Assembly: GCF_014651135.1 (NCBI RefSeq)
Contig: NZ_BMWH01000022.1
Coordinates: 1 to 64,000, forward strand
Direction: 5' to 3'
Length of the DNA stretch: 64,000 nt
Origin: Streptomyces echinoruber
GTDB taxonomy: Bacteria > Actinomycetota > Actinomycetes > Streptomycetales > Streptomycetaceae
The stretch's first letter is position 1; each line of letters begins with the position of its first letter. The notes under the pieces were generated by a model. The model saw only the letters and a program-made list of their open reading frames with translations. It was not told the DNA's origin and ran no database searches. The translations under genes were made by a program, and so were the position numbers. Of the stretch, positions 1-7,433 are shown one piece after another.

Positions 1-120
1 CTGCACCGACACCGGCGCGTCCCCGCCCACCGCCACCGGACCGACCATGATCTGCCGGCTCTTCCGCCGCTCGGCGAGCTTGGTCGGAACGGACGGCATG
101 CCGAGAGAAATCGCAGTCAT
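1..120 (-). CDS. ispG: 4-hydroxy-3-methylbut-2-enyl diphosphate synthase, N-terminal 40 residues
   Basis: Only the first 40 codons are in the window; the gene continues past its left edge. The start MTAISLGMPSVPTKLAERRK, followed by GPVAVGGDAPVSVQ, is the characteristic N-terminus of actinobacterial IspG/GcpE. This iron-sulfur enzyme makes HMBPP in the penultimate step of the MEP isoprenoid pathway. The downstream neighbours on this strand, a site-2 protease and dxr (another MEP enzyme), support the call. The ATG at 120 is the only sensible start. Catalytic cysteines lie outside the window and cannot be checked. Confidence 0.9.
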   Translation of the reverse strand, partial: MTAISLGMPSVPTKLAERRKSRQIMVGPVAVGGDAPVSVQ

Positions 121-303
121 CTGCTGTGCAACCCCAAGTCGTGGATCAAGGTCCGGTCCCGTGGACAGCGGGCTTCGGACTCCGAGATTACGGCACCGGC
201 CGCACCCCCGGCACACCCGCTCCCGCCGGTCCACCCGGGGGGAGGCGGCCGGGGGTTGGACCTCCCCGGCCGCCCGTGAACAGCGGGTGGCCACCGGATG
301 CGG

Positions 304-1608
304 CTACGAGATTCTGACCGGGTTGACGACGTCGGCGATGAGCACCAGCAGCGTGAAGCAGATGAAGATGCCCGCGACGACGTACGCCACCGGCATCAGC
401 TTCGCCACGTCGAACGGACCGGGGTCCGGGCGGCGCAGCAGCCGGGCGGTGTGCCGGCGGACGGACTCCCAGACGGCGCCCGCGATGTGGCCGCCGTCGA
501 GCGGGAGCAGCGGGAGCATGTTGAACAGGAACAGGGAGAGGTTGAAGCCGGCGACCAGCATCAGGAAGCTGGCCAGTTGCTGGGTGGGCGGGATGTCGAG
601 GGTGAAGATCTCGCCGCCGACGCGGGCCGCGCCGACCACGCCCATCGGCGAGTCGGCCTGGCGGGGGGCGCCGTCGAAGGCCGCCGCCCACAGCGCCGGG
701 ATCTTGCCGGGCAGGCTTGCCAGGGAGTCGACGGCCTGGTCGACGTGGTCGCCCATCCAGGTCAGGGACTGGCCGAAGTCCTGGCGGACGACGCCGGTGG
801 CGGCGCTGAAGCCGAGGAAGCCGGCGGTGACGTACTGGCCCTGGACGGGCTGGCCGCTGGAGTCCTTCTTGGCGACCTTGTTGGTGGCGATCTTCGCGTG
901 CAGGGTCAGTTGGTGGCCCTTGCGCTCGACGACGATCGGCACCTGCTTGCCGGGGACGGCGCGGATGAGGTCGGAGAGCTGGTTCCAGCTGGTGGTGCGC
1001 ACCCCGTCGAAGGAGACGATCCGGTCGCCGGGCTTGAGGCCGGCGGCGGCGGCCGGGGAGGACGGGTCGGTGTCCTTGCAGGTCTGCCGGTTCTCGCTCT
1101 GGGCGATGACGCATTGGGAGACCGAGCTGACGGTGGTGGTCTGCTGCGGGATGCCGAAGCCCATCAGGACGGTGAGGAACAGCGCCACCGCCAGGACGAG
1201 GTTCATGAAGGGGCCCGCGAACATGACGACGATCCGCTTCCACGGGGCGCGCGTGTAGAACAGGCGGGTCTCGTCGCCCGGCCGGATCTCCTCGTACGCC
1301 GCCGAGCGGGCGTCCTCGATCATGCCGCGCCAGGGCGAGGTGGAGCGGGCGGTGATCCGTCCGTCCTCGCCCGGCGGGAACATGCCGATCATGCGGATGT
1401 AGCCGCCGAGCGGGACGGCCTTGATGCCGTACTCGGTCTCGCCCTTCTTGCGGGACCACAGGGTCGGGCCGAAGCCGACCATGTACTGCGGCACGCGGAT
1501 GCCGAACATCTTGGCCGTGGACAGGTGGCCCAGCTCGTGCCAGGCGATGGAGACCAGCAGACCGACCGCGAAGACGACTATGCCGAGGATCATCATCAGG
1601 GTCGTCAT
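304..1608 (-). CDS. M50 site-2 zinc metalloprotease (RseP/Rip1 type) with PDZ domain
   Basis: This is a 434-residue membrane protease of the family that cleaves single-pass membrane proteins such as anti-sigma factors inside the bilayer. Residues 24-28 are the zinc motif HELGH inside the first membrane helix. The second family motif, NMLPLLPLDGGH, is near residue 370 with a zinc-ligand aspartate. A PDZ-like stretch (AAAAGLKPGDRIVSFDG) sits between them, and there are about four membrane segments. The ATG at 1608 overlaps the dxr stop codon by 4 nt (ATGA), which suggests translational coupling. The dxr-protease-ispG order is conserved in actinobacteria. The substrate is not evident; an anti-sigma factor is the family expectation. 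Confidence 0.9.
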   Translation of the reverse strand: MTTLMMILGIVVFAVGLLVSIAWHELGHLSTAKMFGIRVPQYMVGFGPTLWSRKKGETEYGIKAVPLGGYIRMIGMFPPGEDGRITARSTSPWRGMIEDARSAAYEEIRPGDETRLFYTRAPWKRIVVMFAGPFMNLVLAVALFLTVLMGFGIPQQTTTVSSVSQCVIAQSENRQTCKDTDPSSPAAAAGLKPGDRIVSFDGVRTTSWNQLSDLIRAVPGKQVPIVVERKGHQLTLHAKIATNKVAKKDSSGQPVQGQYVTAGFLGFSAATGVVRQDFGQSLTWMGDHVDQAVDSLASLPGKIPALWAAAFDGAPRQADSPMGVVGAARVGGEIFTLDIPPTQQLASFLMLVAGFNLSLFLFNMLPLLPLDGGHIAGAVWESVRRHTARLLRRPDPGPFDVAKLMPVAYVVAGIFICFTLLVLIADVVNPVRIS

Positions 1609-2867
1609 GCGCGCGCCTCCGCGGTCGCCGTCCGGTGCGTCAGTTCCCTCGCCCGGGCCCGCGCCCAGGTCTCCGCCTCGAGGACGTCCGGCAGGGTCAG
1701 CGGGGTTCCCGTACCCGGGGTGCCGTGCTCCTCCACCACCCGGGTGACGGTGTCGATGATCCCGGTGAAGGGCAGCAGGCCGGCGCGGAAGGCGTCGACG
1801 CACTCCTCGTTGGCCGCGTTGAACACCGCCGGGGCGGTGCCGCCGAGCCGGCCGACGTGGCGGGCCAGGTTCACCGAGGGGAACGCCTCGTTGTCGAGGG
1901 GGAGGAACTCCCAGGTGGAGGCCTTGCTCCAGTCGAAGGCGGGGGCCGCGTCGGGGACGCGCTCGGGCCAGGCCAGGCCGATGGCGATGGGCCCGCGCAT
2001 GTCGGGGGGCGTCGCCTGGGCGAGGGTGGATCCGTCTATGAACTCAATCATCGAGTGGACATACGACTGCGGGTGCACGACCACCTCAATGCGGTCGAAG
2101 GGAATGTCGTACAGCAGGTGTGCCTCGATGACCTCCAGGCCCTTGTTGACGAGGGTCGCGGAGTTGATGGTGATCACCGGGCCCATCGCCCAGGTGGGGT
2201 GGGCGAGGGCGTCCTCGACGGTGACGTGGGCCAGTTCCTGCCTGGTCCGGCCGCGGAAGGGGCCGCCGGAGGCGGTGACGACCAGCTTGCGCACGTCCGC
2301 GCGGGTGCCGGCGGCGAGGGCCTGGAAGAGGGCGGCGTGTTCGGAGTCGACCGGGATGATCTGGCCCGGCTTGGCGAGCGCCTTGACCAGCGGGCCGCCG
2401 ACGATGAGGGACTCCTTGTTGGCGAGCGCGAGGGTGCGGCCGGCCTCCAGGGCGGCCAGGGTCGGCGCGAGGCCGATGGAGCCGGTGATGCCGTTCAGCA
2501 CGGTGTGGCAGTCGGAGGCGGCGAGCTGGGTGGCCGCCTCGGGGCCGGCGAGGATCTCCGGCAGCGGCTCGCCCGCGCCGTACTCGGCGGCGAGCGCCTC
2601 GCGCAGCGCGGGGACGGCGTCCTCGCGGGCGACGGCGACGGTCCGCACCCGCAGTCGGCGCGCCTGTTCGGCGAGGAGGCCGATCCGTCCGCCGTTGGCG
2701 GAGAGTCCGGTGACACGGAACCGGTCCGGGTGGCGCAGCACGAGGTCGATGGCCTGGGTGCCGATGGACCCGGTGGAGCCGAGGATCACCACGTCCTTCG
2801 GACCGTCCCCCGCTGCGGGGTCGAAGACGAGGTGCGGGTCGGCGAGAGGGGCTGGACTGTCGGTCAT
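1605..2867 (-). CDS. dxr: 1-deoxy-D-xylulose 5-phosphate reductoisomerase
   Basis: A 420-residue, full-length Dxr. It rearranges and reduces DXP to MEP with NADPH, the committed step of the non-mevalonate isoprenoid pathway. Visible marks are the NADPH-binding loop GSTGSIG (residues 30-36), NKESLIVGG, TASGGPFRG and the metal/substrate segment PTWAMGPVITINSATLVNKG. The chosen ATG at 2867 gives MTDSPAPLAD; upstream reading frame lacks family similarity. It is the first gene of a run dxr, M50 protease, ispG on the minus strand, overlapping the protease start by 4 nt. Clustering with ispG fits a shared MEP pathway role. Confidence 0.95.
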   Translation of the reverse strand: MTDSPAPLADPHLVFDPAAGDGPKDVVILGSTGSIGTQAIDLVLRHPDRFRVTGLSANGGRIGLLAEQARRLRVRTVAVAREDAVPALREALAAEYGAGEPLPEILAGPEAATQLAASDCHTVLNGITGSIGLAPTLAALEAGRTLALANKESLIVGGPLVKALAKPGQIIPVDSEHAALFQALAAGTRADVRKLVVTASGGPFRGRTRQELAHVTVEDALAHPTWAMGPVITINSATLVNKGLEVIEAHLLYDIPFDRIEVVVHPQSYVHSMIEFIDGSTLAQATPPDMRGPIAIGLAWPERVPDAAPAFDWSKASTWEFLPLDNEAFPSVNLARHVGRLGGTAPAVFNAANEECVDAFRAGLLPFTGIIDTVTRVVEEHGTPGTGTPLTLPDVLEAETWARARARELTHRTATAEARA

Positions 2868-2929
2868 TGCTCCATTGTCGCCGCAAGCGGCCGGCCGCAG
2901 GACGGCACGTCCCTCGTGCGGGTGCACCG

Positions 2930-2958
2930 GGGGGCGCCCGGCGGGTGCGGGCGCCCCC
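2930..2958 (-). terminator. Hairpin between acyl-CoA dehydrogenase and dxr
   Basis: An 11-bp perfect GC stem (2930-2940 with 2948-2958, 7-nt loop) begins 8 nt after the acyl-CoA dehydrogenase stop codon. No U-run follows. It probably separates that gene from dxr. Confidence 0.5.
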
Positions 2959-2965
2959 GTGCCGG

Positions 2966-4906
2966 TCAGCGGACGGGGCGTCGTACGTTCTCCCTGCGCG
3001 CGGGGCCGGGCGAGGCGTCCGCGATCCACGGGCCGTCGCCGGAGGGGTCGAGGACGCCCTCCTCCAGCCAGGTGTAGACACCGCCGAGGACGCCCTTGAC
3101 GACCTTGCGGTCGAGGTCGTCGGTGTTGGTCCACAGGCGGTCGAACAGTTCCCCGACCCGGATGCGGGCCTGGCGGCAGAAGGCGTCGGCGAGCTGGTAG
3201 GCCTCGCGGCCGTGGTCGCCGCGGGCGCGCAGCATCTCGGCGCGCACGCAGGCGGCGCTCATCGCGAACAGTTCGGCGCCGATGTCGACGATCCGGCCCA
3301 AAAAGCCCTGCTTGGTCTCCATCCGGCCCTGCCAGCGGGACATGGCGTAGAAGGTGCAGCGGGCGAGCTTGCGGGCGTGCCGTTCGACGTAGCGCAGGTG
3401 CGTCGAGAGGTCGACGTCGTGTTTGAACTCGCCGAAGGCGCCGGGGACCTGGCCCGGTCCGGCGACCAGCTTCGGCAGCCACTTGGCGTAGAAGACGCCG
3501 GCGTTGGCGCCCGCCCTCGCCTTGTCCGACAGGGACTTGCCGGGGTCGATGAGGTCACCGGCGACCGACAGGTGGGCGTCGACGGCCTCGCGGGCGATGA
3601 GCAGGTGCATGATCTCCGTGGAGCCCTCGAAGATGCGGTTGATGCGCAGGTCGCGCAGGAGCTGCTCGGCGGGTACGGCACGTTCGCCGCGGGCGGCGAG
3701 CGACTCGGCCGTCTCGAAACCGCGGCCGCCGCGGATCTGCACGAGTTCGTCGGCCATGCGCCAGGCCATCTCGGAGCCGTACAGCTTGGCCAGGGCGGCC
3801 TCGATGCGGATGTCGTTGCGGTCCTCGTCGGCCATCTGCGAGGACAGGTCGACAACGGCCTCCAGGGCGAACGCCGTCGCCGCGATGAAGCTGATCTTGG
3901 CGCCGACGGCCTCGTGCAGCGCGATGGGCCGGCCCCACTGCTCGCGCGCCGCCGACCACTCGCGGGCGATCTTCAAACACCATTTGCCGGCCCCGGCGCA
4001 CATCGCGGGCAGCGACAGCCGGCCGGTGTTCAGCGTGGTCAGCGCGATCTTCAGGCCCTGGCCCTCCTCGCCGATGCGGTGGGTGGCGGGGACGCGGACG
4101 CGGTGGAAACGGGTGACGCCGTTCTCCAGGCCGCGCAGGCCCATGAAGGCGTTGCGGTTCTCCACGGTGACGCCTTCGGAGGCCGCCTCCACCACGAACG
4201 CGGTGATGCCGCCGCGGTGGCCCTCGGACTTCGGTACCCGCGCCATGACGACGAGCAGGTCGGCGACGACGCCGTTGGTGGTCCACAGTTTGACGCCGTC
4301 GAGGATGTAGTCGTCGCCGTCGGGGACGGCGGTGGTGGCCAGCCGGGCGGGGTCGGAGCCGACGTCCGGTTCGGTGAGCAGGAAGGCGGAGATGTCCGTG
4401 CGGGCGCAGCGCGGCAGGAACTCCTCCTTCTGCTCCTCGGTGCCGAACAGCTTCAGCGGCTGCGGGACGCCGATCGACTGGTGGGCGGAGAGCAGGGCGC
4501 CGACGGCGGGGCTGACGGAGCCGGCGAGGGCGAGGGCCTTGTTGTAGTAGAGCTGGGTGAGGCCGAGGCCGCCGTACTTCGTGTCGATCTTCATGCCGAA
4601 GGCGCCGAGTTCCTTCAGGCCCCGGACCACCTCGTCCGGGATGCGCGCCTCGCGCTCGATCAGCGCCGGGTCGATCTCCGTCTCGCAGAAGTCCCGCAGC
4701 TTGGCGAGGAACTCCTCGCCGCGCTGGGCCGCCTCGGCGTCCGGCAGCGGGTGAGGGTGGATCAGGTCGAGCCGGAAGCGGCCCAGGAACAGTTCCTTGG
4801 CGAAGCTGGGCTTGCGCCACTCCTGCTCCCGGGCGGCCTCCGCCACCTGGCGGGCCTCACGCTCGGTGACGAGGGGCTGGGTCGTGGATGCCGGTGCTGC
4901 GGACAT
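2966..4906 (-). CDS. Acyl-CoA dehydrogenase, long (VLCAD-like) form
   Basis: A 646-residue flavoprotein predicted to oxidise acyl-CoA thioesters to trans-2-enoyl-CoA in beta-oxidation. Family segments seen in order are FLLTEPDVGSDPARLATTA (FAD/substrate loop), LDGVKLWTTNG, and RINRIFEGSTEIMHLLIARE, which contains the position of the catalytic glutamate. About 200 extra residues follow the usual 380-400-residue core, as in very-long-chain dehydrogenases. The ATG at 4906 has GAGGTGA upstream and was preferred over an in-frame start 14 codons earlier. It stands alone between a terminator-like hairpin and a 640-bp gene-free region. Chain-length specificity cannot be read from sequence. Confidence 0.9.
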   Translation of the reverse strand: MSAAPASTTQPLVTEREARQVAEAAREQEWRKPSFAKELFLGRFRLDLIHPHPLPDAEAAQRGEEFLAKLRDFCETEIDPALIEREARIPDEVVRGLKELGAFGMKIDTKYGGLGLTQLYYNKALALAGSVSPAVGALLSAHQSIGVPQPLKLFGTEEQKEEFLPRCARTDISAFLLTEPDVGSDPARLATTAVPDGDDYILDGVKLWTTNGVVADLLVVMARVPKSEGHRGGITAFVVEAASEGVTVENRNAFMGLRGLENGVTRFHRVRVPATHRIGEEGQGLKIALTTLNTGRLSLPAMCAGAGKWCLKIAREWSAAREQWGRPIALHEAVGAKISFIAATAFALEAVVDLSSQMADEDRNDIRIEAALAKLYGSEMAWRMADELVQIRGGRGFETAESLAARGERAVPAEQLLRDLRINRIFEGSTEIMHLLIAREAVDAHLSVAGDLIDPGKSLSDKARAGANAGVFYAKWLPKLVAGPGQVPGAFGEFKHDVDLSTHLRYVERHARKLARCTFYAMSRWQGRMETKQGFLGRIVDIGAELFAMSAACVRAEMLRARGDHGREAYQLADAFCRQARIRVGELFDRLWTNTDDLDRKVVKGVLGGVYTWLEEGVLDPSGDGPWIADASPGPARRENVRRPVR

Positions 4907-5224
4907 GAGGGTCACCTCGCCGCCCAATAGGGGATCTTGGGATCCCAAACAGGGATCTTGGGGTCGAACCGTTACCGACCGGTGCTACTGGATCGTTGGT
5001 ACCCGATTCGGGCCGACCCCACCACCCCTCGCGCACGGGCGCACCGGTCCTTCCACCGGTCCCGGTCCGGGCTGACGGCGCGTCAGTGTGCGCCGGGGCG
5101 GGGCCGGAGCAGGGCCGGGCGGGGTGCGGCCGGGACGGCGCGGGGGCGCTCCCGGCGGGGCGGGGCGGTACGGCCGTAAGGGTGACGCCGACGCGCGGGC
5201 ATCCTTCCGGCGCCACCCTTCCGA

Positions 5225-5294
5225 CGCCGTCCTCCCGGCACCGTCCTCCCGGCGCCGTCCTCCCGGCGCCGTCCTCCCGGCGCCGTCCTCCCGG
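5225..5294. repeat. 14-bp tandem repeat, five copies
   Basis: The unit CGCCGTCCTCCCGG is repeated five times head to tail. Copy 2 has one change (CACCG...), and a sixth degenerate copy follows at 5295-5308. It lies in non-coding DNA between divergent genes. Confidence 0.9.
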
Positions 5295-5428
5295 CGCCGC
5301 CGTGCCGGCGAGGGGCGTGGGCCGTCGCGTGGCGGCGCGGTCCTCGGTGTTGCGTCGACGGCCCGCTCCGGGGGAACGTTCCTCTGCGCGCCCGGGGAGT
5401 CGCGGGCAGCGGGGCCGCGAAGAAAAAT

Positions 5429-5446
5429 CGTCGAAGCGCTTCGACG
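5429..5446. promoter_or_regulatory. Upstream LacI-type operator (18-bp perfect palindrome)
   Basis: CGTCGAAGCGCTTCGACG is a perfect palindrome with the central GAAGCGCTTC typical of LacI-family operators. It is centred 88 bp from a second copy of the core, so the pair brackets the probable lacI promoter. Confidence 0.75.
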
Positions 5447-5517
5447 ACCCATGGACACCCACTCCGGGTGAAGCTACTGTCGAACCCCCCTCACGCGCCC
5501 TGTCAACCGCGCGCACC

Positions 5518-5533
5518 GTCGAAGCGCTTCACC
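5518..5533. promoter_or_regulatory. Proximal LacI-type operator
   Basis: GTCGAAGCGCTTCACC repeats the core of the upstream palindrome, with one arm degenerate at its outer end. It ends 6 bp before the GGAGAG ribosome-binding site of the regulator gene, so binding there would block its own transcription. Confidence 0.7.
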
Positions 5534-5548
5534 AGCTTGGAGAGCCGG

Positions 5549-6583
5549 ATGGTCACCCTCGCCGAGGTCGCCCGGCACGCCGGAGTCTCGGCGAGCACGG
5601 TGAGCTATGTCCTCAGCGGCAAGCGGTCCATCTCCGCCGGCACCCGGCAGCGGGTCGAGCAGAGCATCCGGGAGCTCGGCTACCACCCCAACGCCGGCGC
5701 CCGGGCGCTGGCCGGCAGCAGGTCGAACATCATCGCGCTGATGGTCCCCCTGCGCACCGACATGTACGTGCCGGTGATGATGGAGATCGCCATCGCCGTG
5801 GCGACCACCGCCCGCACCCACGGCTACGACGTGCTGCTGCTCACCGGCGAGGAGGGCCCCGACGCGGTGCGCCGGGTCACCGGCAGCGGGCTGGCCGACG
5901 CGATGATCCTGATGGACGTCGAGCTGGAGGACGAGCGGCTGCCCCTGCTGCGGCAGACCGGCCGGCCGTCCGTCCTCATCGGCCTGCCCGCCGACACCAC
6001 CGGCCTGACCTGCGTCGACCTCGACTTCACGGCGGCCGGCGCGCTGTGCGTGGAGCACCTCGCGGCCCTCGGCCACCGTGACATCGCCGTCATCGGCGAG
6101 GCCCCCGCGGTCTACGAGCGGCACACCGGCTTCGCCGAGCGCACCCTGGACGGCCTGCGCACCCGCGCCCGCGAGCTGGGCGTACGGCTGCTGCACCGGC
6201 CGTGCGAGGGCGGGTACGACGCGATGGCCGCGACCCTGGCCCGCGTCTTCGACGAGCGCCCGGCCACCACCGGGTTCGTGGTGCAGAACGAGTCGGCGAT
6301 CGAGCCGCTGCTCGCCCTGCTGCGCCGGCAGGGCCGGGCCGTGCCCGAGGACGTGTCGGTGGTCGCCGTCTGCCCCGAGCAGGTCGCCACCCAGGCCTCG
6401 GTGCGGCTCACGGCCGTCTCCATCCCCGCCCGGCAGATGGGCCGGTACGCCGTCGAGCACCTGGTCGCCAAGCTCGACGGCCGCGGCACCGACGAGGTCG
6501 TGCTGATCGCGCCCGAGCTGACGCGGCGCGCCAGCTCCGGCCCGGCGGCGACCCGGACGCCCCCGCCTACCGGGAAGTCCTGA
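5549..6583 (+). CDS. LacI-family transcriptional regulator with altered C-terminal tail
   Basis: A 344-residue regulator. The N-terminal helix-turn-helix (LAEVARHAGVSASTVSYVLS) and the hinge ending in ARALAGSRS are intact, followed by a periplasmic-binding-protein-like sensor domain. The start ATG at 5549 is preceded by GGAGAG. Two palindromes with a GAAGCGCTTC core upstream suggest autoregulation. The recognisable family end (PELTRRASSG) is followed by 13 residues that derive from the next gene read out of frame, so the true 3' end was lost at a deletion junction near 6540. The effector is unknown; the adjacent GH31 and carbohydrate-binding remnants point to a glycoside. Confidence 0.85.
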   Translation: MVTLAEVARHAGVSASTVSYVLSGKRSISAGTRQRVEQSIRELGYHPNAGARALAGSRSNIIALMVPLRTDMYVPVMMEIAIAVATTARTHGYDVLLLTGEEGPDAVRRVTGSGLADAMILMDVELEDERLPLLRQTGRPSVLIGLPADTTGLTCVDLDFTAAGALCVEHLAALGHRDIAVIGEAPAVYERHTGFAERTLDGLRTRARELGVRLLHRPCEGGYDAMAATLARVFDERPATTGFVVQNESAIEPLLALLRRQGRAVPEDVSVVAVCPEQVATQASVRLTAVSIPARQMGRYAVEHLVAKLDGRGTDEVVLIAPELTRRASSGPAATRTPPPTGKS

Positions 6584-7074
6584 TCCGCTGGTTCCAGTTC
6601 GGCGCGCTGTCGCCGCTGATGCGGCTGCACGGCTTCCGCGAGCCGGGCATGCCGCTCGGCCCGGAGATGACCGGCGGCCCCAACGAGGTGTGGTCCTACG
6701 GCGAGGAGGCGTACCGGGTGCCGGCGCGGTACCTGCGACTGCGCGAGCACCTCAAGCCGTACGTCCTGGACGTGATGCGGCAGGCGCACGAGGAGGGGCT
6801 GCCGGTGATGCGCCCGCTGTTCCTGGAGTTCCCGGGCGACCAGGCCGCCTGGACGGTCGACGACGCCCACCTGTTCGGGCCCGGCCTGCTGGTCGCGCCG
6901 GTGCTCACCGCGGGCGCCACGGCCCGCACCGCGTACCTGCCTGCGGGGGCGCGGTGGACGGACGCGTGGACGGGGGCGGTGTACGAGGGCGGTGCGACGG
7001 TGACGGTGGACGCGCCGCTGGACCGCATCCCGCTGTTCCTGCGCGACGACGCGCGGCTGCCGGTCGCGGAGTGA
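6541..7074 (+). pseudogene. C-terminal remnant of a GH31 alpha-glycosidase
   Basis: In the frame ending at the TGA at 7072-7074 the sequence reads GGDPDAPAYREVLIRWFQFG, then LSPLMRLHGFREPG and VLTAGATARTAYLPAGARW. This is the C-terminal part of a family 31 glycosidase (alpha-glucosidase/xylosidase), beginning just after the catalytic-domain loop. About 177 residues remain of a usual 650-800, and no start codon or nucleophile segment is present. It abuts the lacI frame directly, and the lacI stop codon lies inside it. It is best read as the right-hand side of a deletion that removed most of the enzyme gene. It is almost certainly non-functional. Confidence 0.8.
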
Positions 7075-7081
7075 GGACGGC

Positions 7082-7351
7082 GCGGTGAGAACGGCGGCCG
7101 GCCCCTGCGCCGCGCACCGCCGCGTCACCCTCGCCCCCGGCGAGCGGGCCGGGCTGTCCCTGGACGGCGGCCCGGTGCCGGCGGTGCCCGCACCGGACGC
7201 GCCCACCTCGGGGCCGTACGACTGCACCACGCTCGGCGCGGACCTGGCCGTCGAGGGCGTGCACGACGTGCGGATCACTCTGCGCGGCCCGCTGCGGCCC
7301 GCTGCGGCCCGCTGCGGCTGCGCACGTCGGCTTCTCCGGTTCTCCGGTTGA
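7082..7351 (+). pseudogene. Possible remnant of a carbohydrate-binding (CBM6-like) module
   Basis: A short frame (about 88 codons) contains VTLAPGERAGLSLDGG, SGPYDCTTLGADL and VEGVHDVRITLRGPLR, which resemble the end of CBM6-type modules on xylosidases. The 10-bp unit GGCCCGCTGC is present three times at 7287-7316. With two copies the frame would continue as AHVGFSG, a usual ending for such modules, so slippage may have shifted the frame. Family assignment is from memory and weak. It could also be a chance ORF. Confidence 0.35.
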
Positions 7352-7382
7352 GGGTCCGGACGCGGGCCGACGGGGAGATGAG

Positions 7383-7418
7383 GGGGCCCGGCACCGGTGG
7401 GCAACGGTGCCGGGCCCC
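7383..7418 (-). terminator. Strong hairpin after the aldehyde dehydrogenase gene
   Basis: A 14-bp perfect stem (7383-7396 with 7405-7418, 8-nt loop) starts 16 bp beyond the stop of the dehydrogenase gene. It is symmetric enough to stop transcription from both sides, and no U-run is present. Confidence 0.75.
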
Positions 7419-7433
7419 TTCATGGGCGCGGGT

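Larger units (their letters stand above)
4907..5548. other. Gene-free region between acd and lacI
   Basis: No convincing coding region was found on either strand. It holds the divergent promoters of the acyl-CoA dehydrogenase and the lacI-type gene, a 14-bp tandem repeat (5225-5294) and two related palindromes close to lacI. Confidence 0.6.

Noticed and set aside
298..3099. Long plus-strand open frames opposite the M50 protease and dxr
   Set aside because: They are antisense frames of real genes, rich in Gly, Arg and Asp and without domains; high GC makes such frames common.
2867..4930. Long plus-strand frame opposite the acyl-CoA dehydrogenase
   Set aside because: Mirror of the real gene, with repetitive composition and no family pattern.
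5225..5294. CRISPR-like array
   Set aside because: Units are directly adjacent with no spacers, so it is a simple tandem repeat. The same holds for the arrays at 13241, 24521, 26823 and 54625.
4857..5516. Minus-strand frame between acd and lacI
   Set aside because: Made of Arg/Gly/Thr repeats from the 14-bp array; no start signal or domain.
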